NCBI RefSeq assembly: GCF_013170825.1
Contig: NZ_CP033365.1
Span: forward strand, 6,832,001 to 6,896,000
Source: Mesorhizobium sp. NZP2298
GTDB lineage: Bacteria; Pseudomonadota; Alphaproteobacteria; Rhizobiales; Rhizobiaceae
Length of the DNA: 64,000 bases
Direction: 5' to 3'
Each line of letters opens with the position of its first letter. Positions within the stretch are counted from its first letter, which is position 1. Below are positions 9,350 through 17,942 of the stretch, one piece after another. The translations under genes and the position numbers were made by a program. Below the pieces are notes generated by a model. It searched no databases. It saw only the letters and a program-made list of their open reading frames with translations, and was not told where the DNA came from.

Positions 9350-9505
9350 TTAATCCGGGTCATATCCGGCGGCCTCGAAGTAGTTCTGGCATTCGGCTGG
9401 GGTGAAGAGGTCGATGAGCGATCCGACGGCGTTCCACAGGGCTGTGATTGTCCTCTCGGCTTTGGCACGCATAAGAGCCTTGAGTTTTGAGAAGGCGTTT
9501 TCGAT
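9350..9505 (-). pseudogene. IS630 transposase, C-terminal 51 residues
   Basis: The frame reads IENAFSKLKALMRAKAERTI, then ALWNAVGSLIDLFTPAECQN and YFEAAGYDPD before a TAA. This is the canonical IS630 C-terminus with the last catalytic acidic residue (the E of IENAF). It is the missing end of the transposase whose N-terminal part lies at 12234-13018. Confidence 0.85.
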
Positions 9506-9696
9506 TGATGGTGTTGTCTAATCGCCGCTGGGACGTCAAGCATGTAATTGCGTCGAGACGACGCTGCCGGGTGCATGGTTGTCTTCGCGGTCGACATCAG
9601 TCGCCGCATGATGGAGCTCCGCGGACGAGCCTTCAATGTGGACGACGCACTTTGCTGAGACAGCGGTGCAACCCCATCAGCGGAATGGCTCGGCTC

Positions 9697-9714
9697 ACGT
9701 CCCGGCAGGGACGT
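9697..9714. other. Strong hairpin in the IS110-A non-coding end
   Basis: ACGTCCC (9697-9703) and GGGACGT (9708-9714) form a 7-bp stem with a GGCA loop, just beyond the transposase stop. It lies in the ~230-bp non-coding end, where IS1111-type elements encode their guide (bridge/seek) RNA. It could be part of that RNA or a terminator. Confidence 0.4.
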
Positions 9715-9751
9715 CTCAGGCGCTCAGATCCTGAACGCTATTCGCAAGATT

Positions 9752-10777
9752 TCATGCTGTGGCGCCTGCATTTCGATCAAAGAACTCACCGGTCTTGAGC
9801 ATCGAATGCATTATCACCGCCAGTTTGCGCGCCACGGCCACGGCAGCTCGTTTGAAGCCAACCCTCTCCCGGAGCTTGAGGCCCCACGTGCGCAGGCTGC
9901 TGTCGATCGAGCTGCGTGTCAGGATGACCGCCGCAGCCTCATAGAGAAGTCCCCGCAAATGTCGATCGCCGCGTCGGGATATATGGCCGTCATAATCGAC
10001 TTCTCCCGATTGGTAGCGGCGAGTTGTCAGGCCGATCCAAGCGGCAACAGAGCGGGACTTCTTGAAGTTGCCCGGATCTTCAATGGCAGTGGCGAAAGAG
10101 GTTGCGGTGATGGCGCCGATGCCGGGGATCGACATGAGTATGCGGCATGCTTGGCTTTGACGTGCATCTGCGACAAGCTGGCGCCCAAGCTCGGCGGCAC
10201 GGATGCGAATGCTGCGCCAGGCTTCCAACATCGGCAGCACGACAGGAGCAAGCTCGCTCTGATCGATAAGAAGGCTCCGGACATTCTTTTCGAATGTAGT
10301 TCCCTTACCGGCGGGAACGAGCAAGCCGAACGTTTTCATGATCCCTCGGATCTGGTTGGAAAGCTCGACGGTGATCCGGACCAGCCGGGTGCGTGCTGCC
10401 ACGAGCGTGCGGGTCAACATACTGTCGAAGCCTTTCACGCGCACCTCGCGAAAGAACCCTGCTTCAGCAAGACGCGCCAAACCATCGGCGTCATTCGCAT
10501 CCGTCTTGTTCGCCGCCAGATCGAGAGCGGCTTTGGCATGGCGCGCATCGATGCAGATGGCTGGCAATCCCTCGGCGCGCAGCGCATGATAGAACCACAC
10601 CGACAGCGGGCCGGTTTCGAACACGACGCGCTTTGCGGCCGGCGCCCGCTTGCGGACAAGCTCGGCAATGATCCTGGGATCAGATGCGCACTTCCCGCGC
10701 CAGACCCGTTCGCCTTCACGGCGGATCGACACTGCCGTCTCTTTCATCGACACGTCGAGACCGATATGTTCTTCCAT
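9752..10777 (-). CDS. IS110-family transposase (element A)
   Basis: This is a 341-residue DEDD transposase with a C-terminal serine-containing Transposase_20 domain. The N-terminal RuvC-like domain begins EEHIGLDVSMKETAVSI, with the first acidic residue in GLDVS. The motif VVFETGPLSVWFYHAL follows, then AANKTDANDADGLARLAEAG, which supplies the DxxD pair. The C-terminal domain has ILMSIPGIGAITATSFATA and GLTTRRYQSGEVDYDGHISR, then GDRHLRGLLYEAA. The ATG ending at 10777 gives the standard length; longer in-frame extensions run into the neighbouring element. The frame is intact, so the gene could be active. Confidence 0.9.
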   Translation of the reverse strand: MEEHIGLDVSMKETAVSIRREGERVWRGKCASDPRIIAELVRKRAPAAKRVVFETGPLSVWFYHALRAEGLPAICIDARHAKAALDLAANKTDANDADGLARLAEAGFFREVRVKGFDSMLTRTLVAARTRLVRITVELSNQIRGIMKTFGLLVPAGKGTTFEKNVRSLLIDQSELAPVVLPMLEAWRSIRIRAAELGRQLVADARQSQACRILMSIPGIGAITATSFATAIEDPGNFKKSRSVAAWIGLTTRRYQSGEVDYDGHISRRGDRHLRGLLYEAAAVILTRSSIDSSLRTWGLKLRERVGFKRAAVAVARKLAVIMHSMLKTGEFFDRNAGATA

Positions 10778-10903
10778 GGCTGTTCTCCGTTGATGCTGGG
10801 CCCGGCGTCCAGTCGTGAGCCCGTGTTTCATCTTATCGGGGAACAGCCACCCTCCAAGGCTATGATCGGTTCCAGGGCGCGTCGCTCCCGCGATTACCCC
10901 ATG

Positions 10904-10917
10904 TGGATGGCTCCTGC
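10904..10917. repeat. Left subterminal inverted repeat of IS110-B
   Basis: TGGATGGCTCCTGC is the exact inverse of 12216-12229. A further copy of the right-type motif (AGGAGCCATCC, 10967-10977) sits directly before the transposase ATG. It could fold with this one into a hairpin over the promoter and start, with 11-bp arms and a 51-bp loop. Confidence 0.7.
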
Positions 10918-10977
10918 TCCCGGCGTCGCATTGCGCCATAGTCGGGATGTCATCGTCCCCTAGCAGAGGAGCCATCC

Positions 10978-11988
10978 ATGTCCGAACTTGCCACGGTCGG
11001 TATCGACCTCGCAAAGACCATTTTCCAGATCCATGGTGTCGACGAGAGCGGCCGAGTTCTCGTGCGCTGCCAACTTCGCCGAAGCCAGTTGCTCGCGTTT
11101 TTCCAAAAGCGGCCGCGGTGCCTGATCGGCATGGAGGCCTGCGCGGGTTCACACGACTGGGGGCGCAAGCTTCAGGGGATGGGGCATGATGTCCGACTGA
11201 TGCCGCCGTCTTATGTGAAGCCTTACGTGAAGCGCGGGAAGACGGATGCCGCGGACGCCGCCGCGATCTGCGAAGCGGTGACACGTCCCTCCATGCGGTT
11301 TGTTTCTATCAAGAGCGTGGCCTGCTCATCGGTTCTGGTTCTTCACCGCACACGAGACTTTCTGGTTCGCCAGCGCACGCAGATTGGCAATGCGATCCGA
11401 GCCCACATGACGGAGTTCGGTGTCATAACGGCGAAAGGCGCTCAGAATGTCGGTCGCTTGCGTGAACAACTGGATCGACTGCCGCAGGCGGCTCGGCTGC
11501 CCATAACCCTGCTCTTCGAACAGCTGGCCGAGACGAATGAGCGGATCGAACGGCTGACCGAAGGGATCAAAGAGACCCACGCGCAAAGCGAGACAAGCCA
11601 GCGTCTAGCCACAATCCCAGGTGTGGGGATGCTGTCGGCGACGATCATCGCGGCGACGACGCCGGATGTCGACAATTTCGGCAGCGCAAGGGACTATGCC
11701 GCCTGGCTCGGCCTCACTCCCAAGCCGCACTCCACCGGAGGCAAGCAGAGGGTGGGCCGGATCTCGAAGATGGGCAATCGTTATATCCGACGCTTGCTGT
11801 ATCTGGGCGCCATGGCGCAGATCATGCTCAGATGCAGACTCAAGCGCGAACCGAGCTCGGACTGGCTATCGGGCATGCTGATGCGAAAGAAGACGAAGAT
11901 CGTCGCCGTCGCTTTGGCGCATCGCATGGCACGAACAATATTCGCCGTCCTGAGGGACGGATCGCGTTACGAGCCGCAGTCAGCCTGA
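10978..11988 (+). CDS. IS110-family transposase (element B)
   Basis: This 336-residue DEDD transposase belongs to a common rhizobial IS110 subgroup. Its N-terminus is ATVGIDLAKTIFQIHGVDES. The motif CLIGMEACAGSHDWGRKLQ and the stretch PPSYVKPYVKRGKTDAADAA with the DAADA acidic pair complete the RuvC-like domain. The C-terminal domain includes LATIPGVGMLSATIIAATTP, AAWLGLTPKPHSTGGKQRVG and RYIRRLLYLGAM. The ATG follows the AGGAGCC motif, which may serve as ribosome-binding site as well as repeat. The frame is complete. Relative to element A the protein is clearly a different subgroup, so this is not a duplication. Confidence 0.92.
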   Translation: MSELATVGIDLAKTIFQIHGVDESGRVLVRCQLRRSQLLAFFQKRPRCLIGMEACAGSHDWGRKLQGMGHDVRLMPPSYVKPYVKRGKTDAADAAAICEAVTRPSMRFVSIKSVACSSVLVLHRTRDFLVRQRTQIGNAIRAHMTEFGVITAKGAQNVGRLREQLDRLPQAARLPITLLFEQLAETNERIERLTEGIKETHAQSETSQRLATIPGVGMLSATIIAATTPDVDNFGSARDYAAWLGLTPKPHSTGGKQRVGRISKMGNRYIRRLLYLGAMAQIMLRCRLKREPSSDWLSGMLMRKKTKIVAVALAHRMARTIFAVLRDGSRYEPQSA

Positions 11989-12215
11989 CAGGCTCTCGGA
12001 ATGGTCAGGGCAAAGTGAGGTGATGGCGAACAAACGGAGACGAAGAACCAGGACACCCCGATCAATCCGAAGCGCCTCGAGCGCGCTCGATTGAGTGGGA
12101 CCTGTTCTCCAAGCGGATATTCATCGGGGCGCGCAGCGATCCCGTTGCACATTCAGCGCCGTATACATGGCCGCAACCGACCTGTTCACCAAACCCGATC
12201 CGATACCCTTGACCC
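11989..12215 (+). ncRNA. Candidate bridge/seek RNA region of IS110-B
   Basis: About 227 bp between the transposase stop and the right subterminal repeat contain no gene. In IS1111-type elements this end encodes the guide RNA that pairs with target and donor DNA. The assignment rests on family architecture and position only; I did not fold it. A search for guide-loop matches to the IS630 target around SPDFNP/IENAF would test it. Confidence 0.4.
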
Positions 12216-12229
12216 GCAGGAGCCATCCA
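12216..12229. repeat. Right subterminal inverted repeat of IS110-B
   Basis: GCAGGAGCCATCCA is the exact inverse of 10904-10917. It is followed by TACA and then IS630 sequence from 12234. Confidence 0.7.
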
Positions 12230-12233
12230 TACA

Positions 12234-13018
12234 CGGATTGAAGTCGGGGCTGTAGGGCGGCAGGAACATGAGCCTCGCGCCGGGCGTCTCGATCGCTTCG
12301 CGGATGCCGGCCGCCTTGTGGGCAGGCAGGTTGTCCATGACAACGTCGCCCTCCGACAGGGTCGGAACCAGAACCTGCTCGACATAGGCCAGGAACACGT
12401 TACCGTTCATGGCGCCGTCATAGACGAACGGAGCGGTCATGCCCGTCAGCCGGAGCGCGCCGGAGAAGGTGGTGGTCTTCCAATGGCCGTGCGGCACCCC
12501 GGCCCGGCAGCGCTCACCGCGCGGCGCACGTCCCCGCAGACGGGCCATCTTGGTCGACAGCCCGGTCTCATCAATAAAGACGAGCTTCGCCGGATCGAGA
12601 TCGAGCTGGCTGTCGAACCAAGCGCGACGGCGCTTCAGGATGTCGGGGCGGTCCTGCTCCAATGCGTGTGCGGACTTTTTTTGAACGTCCACCCGTGGCC
12701 GCCAAGCCACGCGCTCAAGGCACTGCGGCTGATCCGGACCGACCGCTCGTCCCCAAGCCGCTCCACCATCTCGTTCAGCGTGATGTCCTTACGATCATCG
12801 ATCAGCCCAACGGTGAAGGCTTCGTGAGCATCAAGGCTGGATGCGCGTTGGCGGCCTTGCGGGCGCGGCGTCCGCTCGCCGATCTTTGCCCTGGCGATCC
12901 AACGGATCGCGCTCGATATGCCGACGCCGAACCGCGCCGCAGCCTGCCGCGCCGACATGCCGGCCTCCGAGGCCTTCAGAACTCGGGACCGAAGATCTTC
13001 GCTCAGTGCTCTTCCCAT
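12234..13018 (-). pseudogene. IS630 transposase, N-terminal and central part
   Basis: Two overlapping frames encode the family protein. The first starts MGRALSEDLRSRVLKASEAG and has an HTH (SARQAAARFGVGISSAIRWI), running to HGWTFKK. The second continues SAHALEQDRPDILKRRRAWF and has LVFIDETGLSTKMARLRGRA (first Asp), DNLPAHKAAGIREAI (second Asp) and FLPPYSPDFNP. It is then cut by the IS110 insert. The two frames meet at a run of seven A, a likely -1 frameshift site (12676-12682). The remaining 51 residues are at 9350-9505. Confidence 0.85.
12676..12682 (-). other. Putative -1 ribosomal frameshift heptamer in IS630
   Basis: On the coding strand TTC AAA AAA AGT becomes FKKK-SAHALEQ after a one-base backward slip on A-AAA-AAG. 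This matches the continuous protein known from IS630 relatives. Two-frame IS630 elements commonly use such a site, so the shift is probably programmed and not damage. Confidence 0.6.
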
Positions 13019-13105
13019 CATCCACCTCATGAAAGTGGATGTTGAATCACCCGCGAACGCTGTCGTCACATCACAATCGATTCATCGATCACAGGACGTG
13101 CTCTA

Positions 13106-13470
13106 GTATGTGGCCGAGCCAATCCTCCCGGCGCCCGCGTTCTGGACCGAGGACAGCCCCGAGACGAAGATACGGAAGGCGGTATCCAACCCGTGGATGA
13201 GAGCCTGATCCACCGTCGTTCCAGATCCACCCGCAGCCCTGTGAGCTTTAGGCAGTGGAGATCACACGCCCTTATGTGGCCACACATCTGCTTGTCGCTG
13301 CCCTGCTCGGACAACAATTTTGGCTTTCGACAAATACTGTTTGCATGGTCTAAGGGGAATGCGAGGAGCCAAACCCGCATCCAATTTCAACGGAAGTGAC
13401 AAGCGGAGAATTTTACGCGCTGATCGCAGTGACGCCTTACAGCGACGCCTCTGGTTCGCCACTTTCCATT
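13106..13470. other. Gene-free stretch, possible remnant coding DNA
   Basis: No gene could be supported between the IS630 end and the hydrolase stop. A short minus-strand frame next to the IS630 end (LDTAFRIFVSGLSSVQNAGA) looks protein-like, but I cannot assign it. It may be part of a gene broken by the IS630 insertion. Confidence 0.4.
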
Positions 13471-15495
13471 TCAGACGAGATCACGAGGAATCTTTTCCGA
13501 CCATGATTTGCAGAAGATGCGCTCGCCGTTCTCGAACGCGTCGAAGTCAACCTGCAGGTGGAAATCCGACTTGGTCGCGGTCAAGACCGTTCGCCCCTGC
13601 ACCGTTGTCTGCCAGGCTCCTCGACCCCGATCGAACCGTTCATAGACTTCCGTGCGGACTGTTGAGGGATCATTTTCGGCGACGGAATAGATCAACTGCT
13701 TCTCGTGCCCAACGACCGTGCCGATAGGATCGAGACGCACTAAGCCATCGTCTCTCTTGACCGTGAGGCTGACCCCACCCGATACTAGGTCGGTCCGAAT
13801 GAATCGCTCGACATTTCCGGTTTTCAACACCGTAGTCGCCATTGGCGCAGAAGCCTCCGGTGCGTCGAAGGCCCGTAAGTCGATGTCACTGGATTGAGGC
13901 ATTCGGATCGGCAGATGCAAATGGCTGGCTGCAGCCTGTACCGTCAAAGTGGCGCGCTCGGGCGCGGGAAGTGCGATTGGCCAATAGACGGTCGAAATAG
14001 CGAGCCGAATCCGGTGGCCCGGGGGAAAGGTATAGCCGATCTCATCCATCGCAAGGCGGATGCGGTACGACTTTCCAGCTTCCATCGGCTGTAGGTCTTG
14101 GTGTCCGTCGCGGTGCGACAGGTTTAGCAGTCCATAGGTGACCCGTGTGACTTCCCCTGATGGTCTTACATCGGAAAGACGTGCCGCGAGAATCGCGCTG
14201 GGCTTGTCGCAACTGATCTCTAATTCAATGACCGGGGCGCCCAGAATTGGCGTGGCTTCCGTCAAGAGTTCGCTGTCAAAAATTAACGAACCTCCATCGT
14301 CCAAGCGTTGATCCAGCGGATGCTCCGGACCAACTCCACCGAGTGCATAGGGGCACCACTCGCCGCCCGCGATCCCAACCGTCGGTGGGGAGCTGATTTC
14401 AAGGGTGGCTTCAGGCAGCGGCTGCTGAGATAATCTGCCGAGGCCCATACGGCAAATCCGTGGCGACACGTGAGGAGACGGCCAGTTGGGGTCTGCGACC
14501 CAATGCCCAGGCCGCTCATCATAGTGGGCAGCGGGCTCCACCGAGTCGAGCATCCAGCTACGCAACATTGGCTCCTGCATAATGCCGGTATCCTCGCCCT
14601 TCAACCAGTGGTCCCACCAGCGAACGCATTCTTGCAGGAATCCAATGGCGGGACCGGGAACGCCCACATGAGGGTATTTGTGACCCCAAGGTCCAATCAG
14701 GCCTTTACGTGGTGCGTCCAGGCTTGAAAGGAGCCGGAATACTGCGTTGGAAAAGCCATCTCCCCAACCACCGACGGCGAAAACCGCGCAATCGATTGCG
14801 CCATAATCCTCGCAGACTGAGCCATGCTTCCAGAAATCATCTCGGCGCTGATGAGTGAGCCAATCAGTCATAGTTGGCCGTGCATTTTCCAAGCGCTCCA
14901 TCCACATCGAGTGCCAGCGCTCCTTGCCGACAATTTCGGGATCCGGGGACTGAGACATCATCACGAAGCACGTTGTGCCCCAAGATACTGTGTCAGTGAG
15001 GATGCACCCACCCATGTGTTGCCCACCATCGGCGTAGCGATCGTCGGTCGAGCAGTGTGTGATGATCGCCTTTAGGCCTTTCGGTCGGCGAGCGGCGACT
15101 TGCAAGGCGCTGAACCCACCCCACGAGATGCCGATCATTCCCACCTTGCCACTGCACCAGGCCTGTTGCGTTATCCAATCGATTGCATCGACAGCATCGT
15201 CCTGTTCTTGCTTGACGTATTCATCCTCGAATAGGCCATCGGAATCGCCAGTGCCCCGGATATCTAGACGGATGCTTGCGTATCCATGCGATGCGAAATA
15301 ACGGAATATACTTTCGTCCCTCTGAGCCGTTCCATCACGTTTGCGGTATGGAATGTAGTCGATAATAGCTGGAACCGGATCGGAAGCCGCATACTCGGGC
15401 AACCAGATTTTTGCAGCCAGACGTGTTCCGTCGGGAAGCGGTATCCACACGTTCTCCATGAGCATAACGGGTCTCGGCCCCAGGGCAATTTTCAT
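13471..15495 (-). CDS. CocE/NonD-family alpha/beta hydrolase (X-Pro dipeptidyl-peptidase S15-like)
   Basis: This is a 674-residue serine hydrolase of the cocaine esterase/Xaa-Pro dipeptidyl-peptidase superfamily. The N-terminal catalytic domain begins NVWIPLPDGTRLAAKIWLPE and carries the nucleophile in MIGISWGGFSALQVAA (Ser ~residue 147). The acid and His follow in the S15 region (GHKYPHVGVPG). A C-terminal jelly-roll domain (PHVSPRICRMGLGRLSQQPL onward, RLSDVRPSGEVTRVTYGLLN) is typical of the PepX C-terminal fold. No signal peptide is visible, so it is probably cytoplasmic. It lies between a peptide importer and an aminotransferase, which makes imported peptides or amides plausible substrates. 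The true substrate is unknown. Confidence 0.9.
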   Translation of the reverse strand: MKIALGPRPVMLMENVWIPLPDGTRLAAKIWLPEYAASDPVPAIIDYIPYRKRDGTAQRDESIFRYFASHGYASIRLDIRGTGDSDGLFEDEYVKQEQDDAVDAIDWITQQAWCSGKVGMIGISWGGFSALQVAARRPKGLKAIITHCSTDDRYADGGQHMGGCILTDTVSWGTTCFVMMSQSPDPEIVGKERWHSMWMERLENARPTMTDWLTHQRRDDFWKHGSVCEDYGAIDCAVFAVGGWGDGFSNAVFRLLSSLDAPRKGLIGPWGHKYPHVGVPGPAIGFLQECVRWWDHWLKGEDTGIMQEPMLRSWMLDSVEPAAHYDERPGHWVADPNWPSPHVSPRICRMGLGRLSQQPLPEATLEISSPPTVGIAGGEWCPYALGGVGPEHPLDQRLDDGGSLIFDSELLTEATPILGAPVIELEISCDKPSAILAARLSDVRPSGEVTRVTYGLLNLSHRDGHQDLQPMEAGKSYRIRLAMDEIGYTFPPGHRIRLAISTVYWPIALPAPERATLTVQAAASHLHLPIRMPQSSDIDLRAFDAPEASAPMATTVLKTGNVERFIRTDLVSGGVSLTVKRDDGLVRLDPIGTVVGHEKQLIYSVAENDPSTVRTEVYERFDRGRGAWQTTVQGRTVLTATKSDFHLQVDFDAFENGERIFCKSWSEKIPRDLV

Positions 15496-16375
15496 TGTTC
15501 ACCATCCAGGTTTGCAGATATCCGCATTTTCCATTTCCTTTGGGTTCAGCGATTTCTCGTCCGGAGCCGAAGCTGCTTCCGCTTTATGGGTCGGCAGGCT
15601 GGCAGGATTCTCTCTATGCGAAGGAACACACCGCACGAGGCCTACGATCAATCCCATCTTGGCGGCAGTCAAACACTGTTTCGAGATTGAACCCATCTGA
15701 CAGTTAGAGGGCAAAATCGGCATATGTACCCGCTGGTGATTCTCGGGTTGTTACCCGCTCTGCAGCAAAAAAACCGCGGGCACTATTAAAGAAATCGGCC
15801 GCATTCTCGAAGCATGCGCGGGCGACGGCGATTCATCCTGTTCTTCCTTAGGTCCTTCGGACGGGAGTTCGTGGCCGGGCGTGCAGGGCTGGATTCCCCT
15901 CGGCTAAAAAACCGCCTAGATCGAGCCCGGCACCTCTAGCTAAGCTAGCGGAGATGCAGAAGCTCGATGTGCCATTCGGATATGCGGTCACTCTCCTTCT
16001 AGCCTTTGATCATGGATGCGCTGCAAGCACTCCCATCCAGCGCCTTGAAAACTGCGCCGGTGGGGAGGACACCGGCAGGGCGCGCCGCCGTTAGGTCGCG
16101 TCCGCGTGGCGACCAGACGGCGGCGGCAGGTCATGGCCTCGCGAGCGAGTTCGCCTCTGGATTCCGCAATGGTTTGTTCTGTTTCATCGTTGGGCACGCT
16201 CCACATTCAGTGCCGAAAGTGCGGCGAAAGGGCAGAGGCATCCCTTCAACACTCCACGCGCCTTACCGGGCGCGCGCTCCGCCCAAACCTCGATCGGGTG
16301 CTGCGCGGAAGCGAGTGCCCGGGAAAATTGACTCATTGCCGGGAATCCTTGCGGCATCCACCGGCTCTGTCAGGA
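15496..16375. other. 880-bp stretch without a supported gene
   Basis: Only short overlapping frames with no recognisable domain occur here. A CTAGC-TAA-GCTAG inverted repeat near 15940 is the only symmetrical feature noticed. The promoter of the hydrolase gene should lie in its left part; no confident -35/-10 was seen. Confidence 0.4.
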
Positions 16376-17782
16376 TTAAAGCGCGCCCTCGGCCTTCAGG
16401 GCGCGGTAAGTCGTATCGACCGATTTGGCCGTCGCGTCGACGATGATGTCGATCTCATCTCGGGTGATGATCAGTGGCGGGGCATAGCCGAGGATATCGC
16501 CCTGCGGCATGGCTCGGCCGATCACACCATTCTCAAACAGAGCAGCGGCGGCGCGCACGCCGACCTGAAGTCCGGGCTCGAACGGTACCCGTTCTTTAGG
16601 ATCCCGCATCAGTTCCACGGCGGATAGAATGCCGACGCCGCGAACCTCGCCAACAATGGGATGTCCCTCCAGTTCGGCTTTCATGCGGGCATGCCAGTAC
16701 GGTCCGACATCCCGAACATGTTCCAGGATGTTTCTTTCTTTTAGTAATTGAATATTGGCAAGGGCGGCCGCCGCGCAAAGCGTGTGACCGGAATATGTCC
16801 AGCCATGGCCGAGTGGGCCGTGCTTCTCAGTTCCTTGTTCCAAGACCGACCAAACGCGATCGCCGATAATTGACCCGGAGATGGGCAGGTAGGCGGAACT
16901 CAAGCCCTTCGCTATCGTCACGAAATCCGGACGCATGCCATAGAGATGGGAACCGAATTTCTCCCCGGTTCGCGCGAAGCCGCAGACGACTTCATCGGCA
17001 ATAAGAAGGATATCGTACTTGTCAAGCACCCCTTGAATCGCAGTCCAATATCCCTTCGGGGGCGGAACGATGCCCCCGGTCCCAAGTACCGGCTCTCCGA
17101 TGAAAGCTGCAACCGTCTCCGGGCCTTCGGCGAGGATAAGGGCTTCAAGTTCGTTAGCACAGCGCCTGGAGAACGATTCCTCACTTTCGCCATCATGCGC
17201 CTGCCGGTAATGGTGCGGCGTCGTTGTATGGCGCACCAAATTCAGAGGCAGGTCGAAGAAATCGTGAAAGAAGGGCAGGCCTGTCAGGCTACCGGTGACC
17301 AGCCCGGACCCGTGATATCCGCGATGCCGCGAGATGATCTTCTTCTTTTCAGGCCGGCCAAGAATGTTGTTATAGTACCAGACCAGCTTGACGTTGGTTT
17401 CGTTGGCGTCGGAGCCGGAAAGGCCAAAATAGACCCTTCGCATGTTCTGACCGAAATATTCGACGACCGCCTCCGCCAAGAGGGCGACTGGCTCAGTTCC
17501 TTGGCTTGCATAGACATGGGCGAACGGCAACTCGTGCGCTTGCCGGGCAATGGCGTCGGCAATCTCCGTGCAACCATATCCCATATTGACGCAGTAGAGC
17601 CCTCCAAAACCGTCAAGGCTCTTTCGTCCGTCCGTATCCCAGATGTACACGCCTTCGGCGCCGGCCATAATTCGGTTTGGCGTCTCGCCGCGACTGTGTT
17701 TGGCTAAGTGCGTAGACGGATGAAAGACGAAGCTTCGATCCTTCTCCCGGAGTTGCTCGGTTCCCAGATTGCTCAAGCGCAT
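16376..17782 (-). CDS. Class III (omega) aminotransferase
   Basis: This is a PLP-dependent aminotransferase of fold type I, subgroup III, 468 residues. The cofactor-phosphate region GLSGSDANETNVKLVWYYNN, the Asp pairing with the pyridine nitrogen (IADEVVCGFARTG) and the Schiff-base Lys (TIAKGLSSAYLP) are present. The ATG ending at 17782 has GAGAGGAA just before it and is preferred to an upstream in-frame start. Enzymes of this clade move the amino group of omega-amino acids, beta-alanine, putrescine or taurine to pyruvate. A semialdehyde product could be oxidised by the aldehyde dehydrogenase at 20449-21882. The Lrp-type regulator next upstream may control it. Confidence 0.9.
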   Translation of the reverse strand: MRLSNLGTEQLREKDRSFVFHPSTHLAKHSRGETPNRIMAGAEGVYIWDTDGRKSLDGFGGLYCVNMGYGCTEIADAIARQAHELPFAHVYASQGTEPVALLAEAVVEYFGQNMRRVYFGLSGSDANETNVKLVWYYNNILGRPEKKKIISRHRGYHGSGLVTGSLTGLPFFHDFFDLPLNLVRHTTTPHHYRQAHDGESEESFSRRCANELEALILAEGPETVAAFIGEPVLGTGGIVPPPKGYWTAIQGVLDKYDILLIADEVVCGFARTGEKFGSHLYGMRPDFVTIAKGLSSAYLPISGSIIGDRVWSVLEQGTEKHGPLGHGWTYSGHTLCAAAALANIQLLKERNILEHVRDVGPYWHARMKAELEGHPIVGEVRGVGILSAVELMRDPKERVPFEPGLQVGVRAAAALFENGVIGRAMPQGDILGYAPPLIITRDEIDIIVDATAKSVDTTYRALKAEGAL

Positions 17783-17942
17783 CGTTCCTCTCCCCGCGAT
17801 CAGTCGGCGGAGGACACTCAGCCGCCTCCTTAGCAATTAGCATACCGGCAAACACCTCATGAATTTCGCGGGAATGCACGTCTCTTGCCGACGAATTCGC
17901 GGAATCGGCACCGATCACCGCGGAAATCAAGGCTTCGGGAGT

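Larger units (their letters stand above)
9506..10900 (-). mobile_element. IS110-family element A (right boundary approximate)
   Basis: This is the left one of two IS110-type elements occupying one site in IS630. It contains a single transposase gene, 230 bp of non-coding DNA downstream of it and about 120 bp upstream. The left limit is set by the IS630 junction at 9505/9506. Short subterminal inverted repeats TAATCGC (9519-9525) and GCGATTA (10890-10896) suggest the IS1111 type. The right limit is near 10897-10903, because the neighbour element's repeat begins at 10904. IS110 elements leave no long target duplication, and none is seen. Confidence 0.65.
10900..12233 (+). mobile_element. IS110-family element B, IS1111 type (left boundary approximate)
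   Basis: A 14-bp inverted pair TGGATGGCTCCTGC (10904-10917) and GCAGGAGCCATCCA (12216-12229) brackets one transposase gene. The repeats are subterminal, four bases short of the IS630 junction at 12233/12234, as in the IS1111 subgroup. The element is about 1.33 kb. It abuts element A with only a few bases between their repeats, so both occupy the same IS630 site. Confidence 0.75.
9338..13103 (-). mobile_element. IS630-family element, interrupted by two IS110-family elements
   Basis: Terminal sequences CTAGAG(A)CGTCCCGT at the left and its imperfect inverse (ACAGGACGTGCTCTAG) at the right face each other. Both are bounded by the dinucleotide TA (9336-9337 and 13104-13105), the usual IS630 target. 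The IS630 sequence itself is 9338-9505 plus 12234-13103, about 1.04 kb, normal for the family. A 2,728-bp insert separates the codon for Pro of SPDFNP from the codon for Ile of IENAFSKL. Joining 12234 to 9505 restores the transposase frame exactly. Confidence 0.85.

Noticed and set aside
9806..10963. 385-residue plus-strand open frame
   Set aside because: It is antisense to the IS110-A transposase, has no domain or ribosome-binding site and mirrors the GC pattern of the real gene.
9752..11284. 510-residue extension of the IS110-A transposase
   Set aside because: The extra N-terminal 169 residues run antisense through element B. The family start is at 10777.
17613..17930. Small minus-strand frame upstream of the class III aminotransferase
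   Set aside because: It overlaps the aminotransferase start in another frame and shows no domain.
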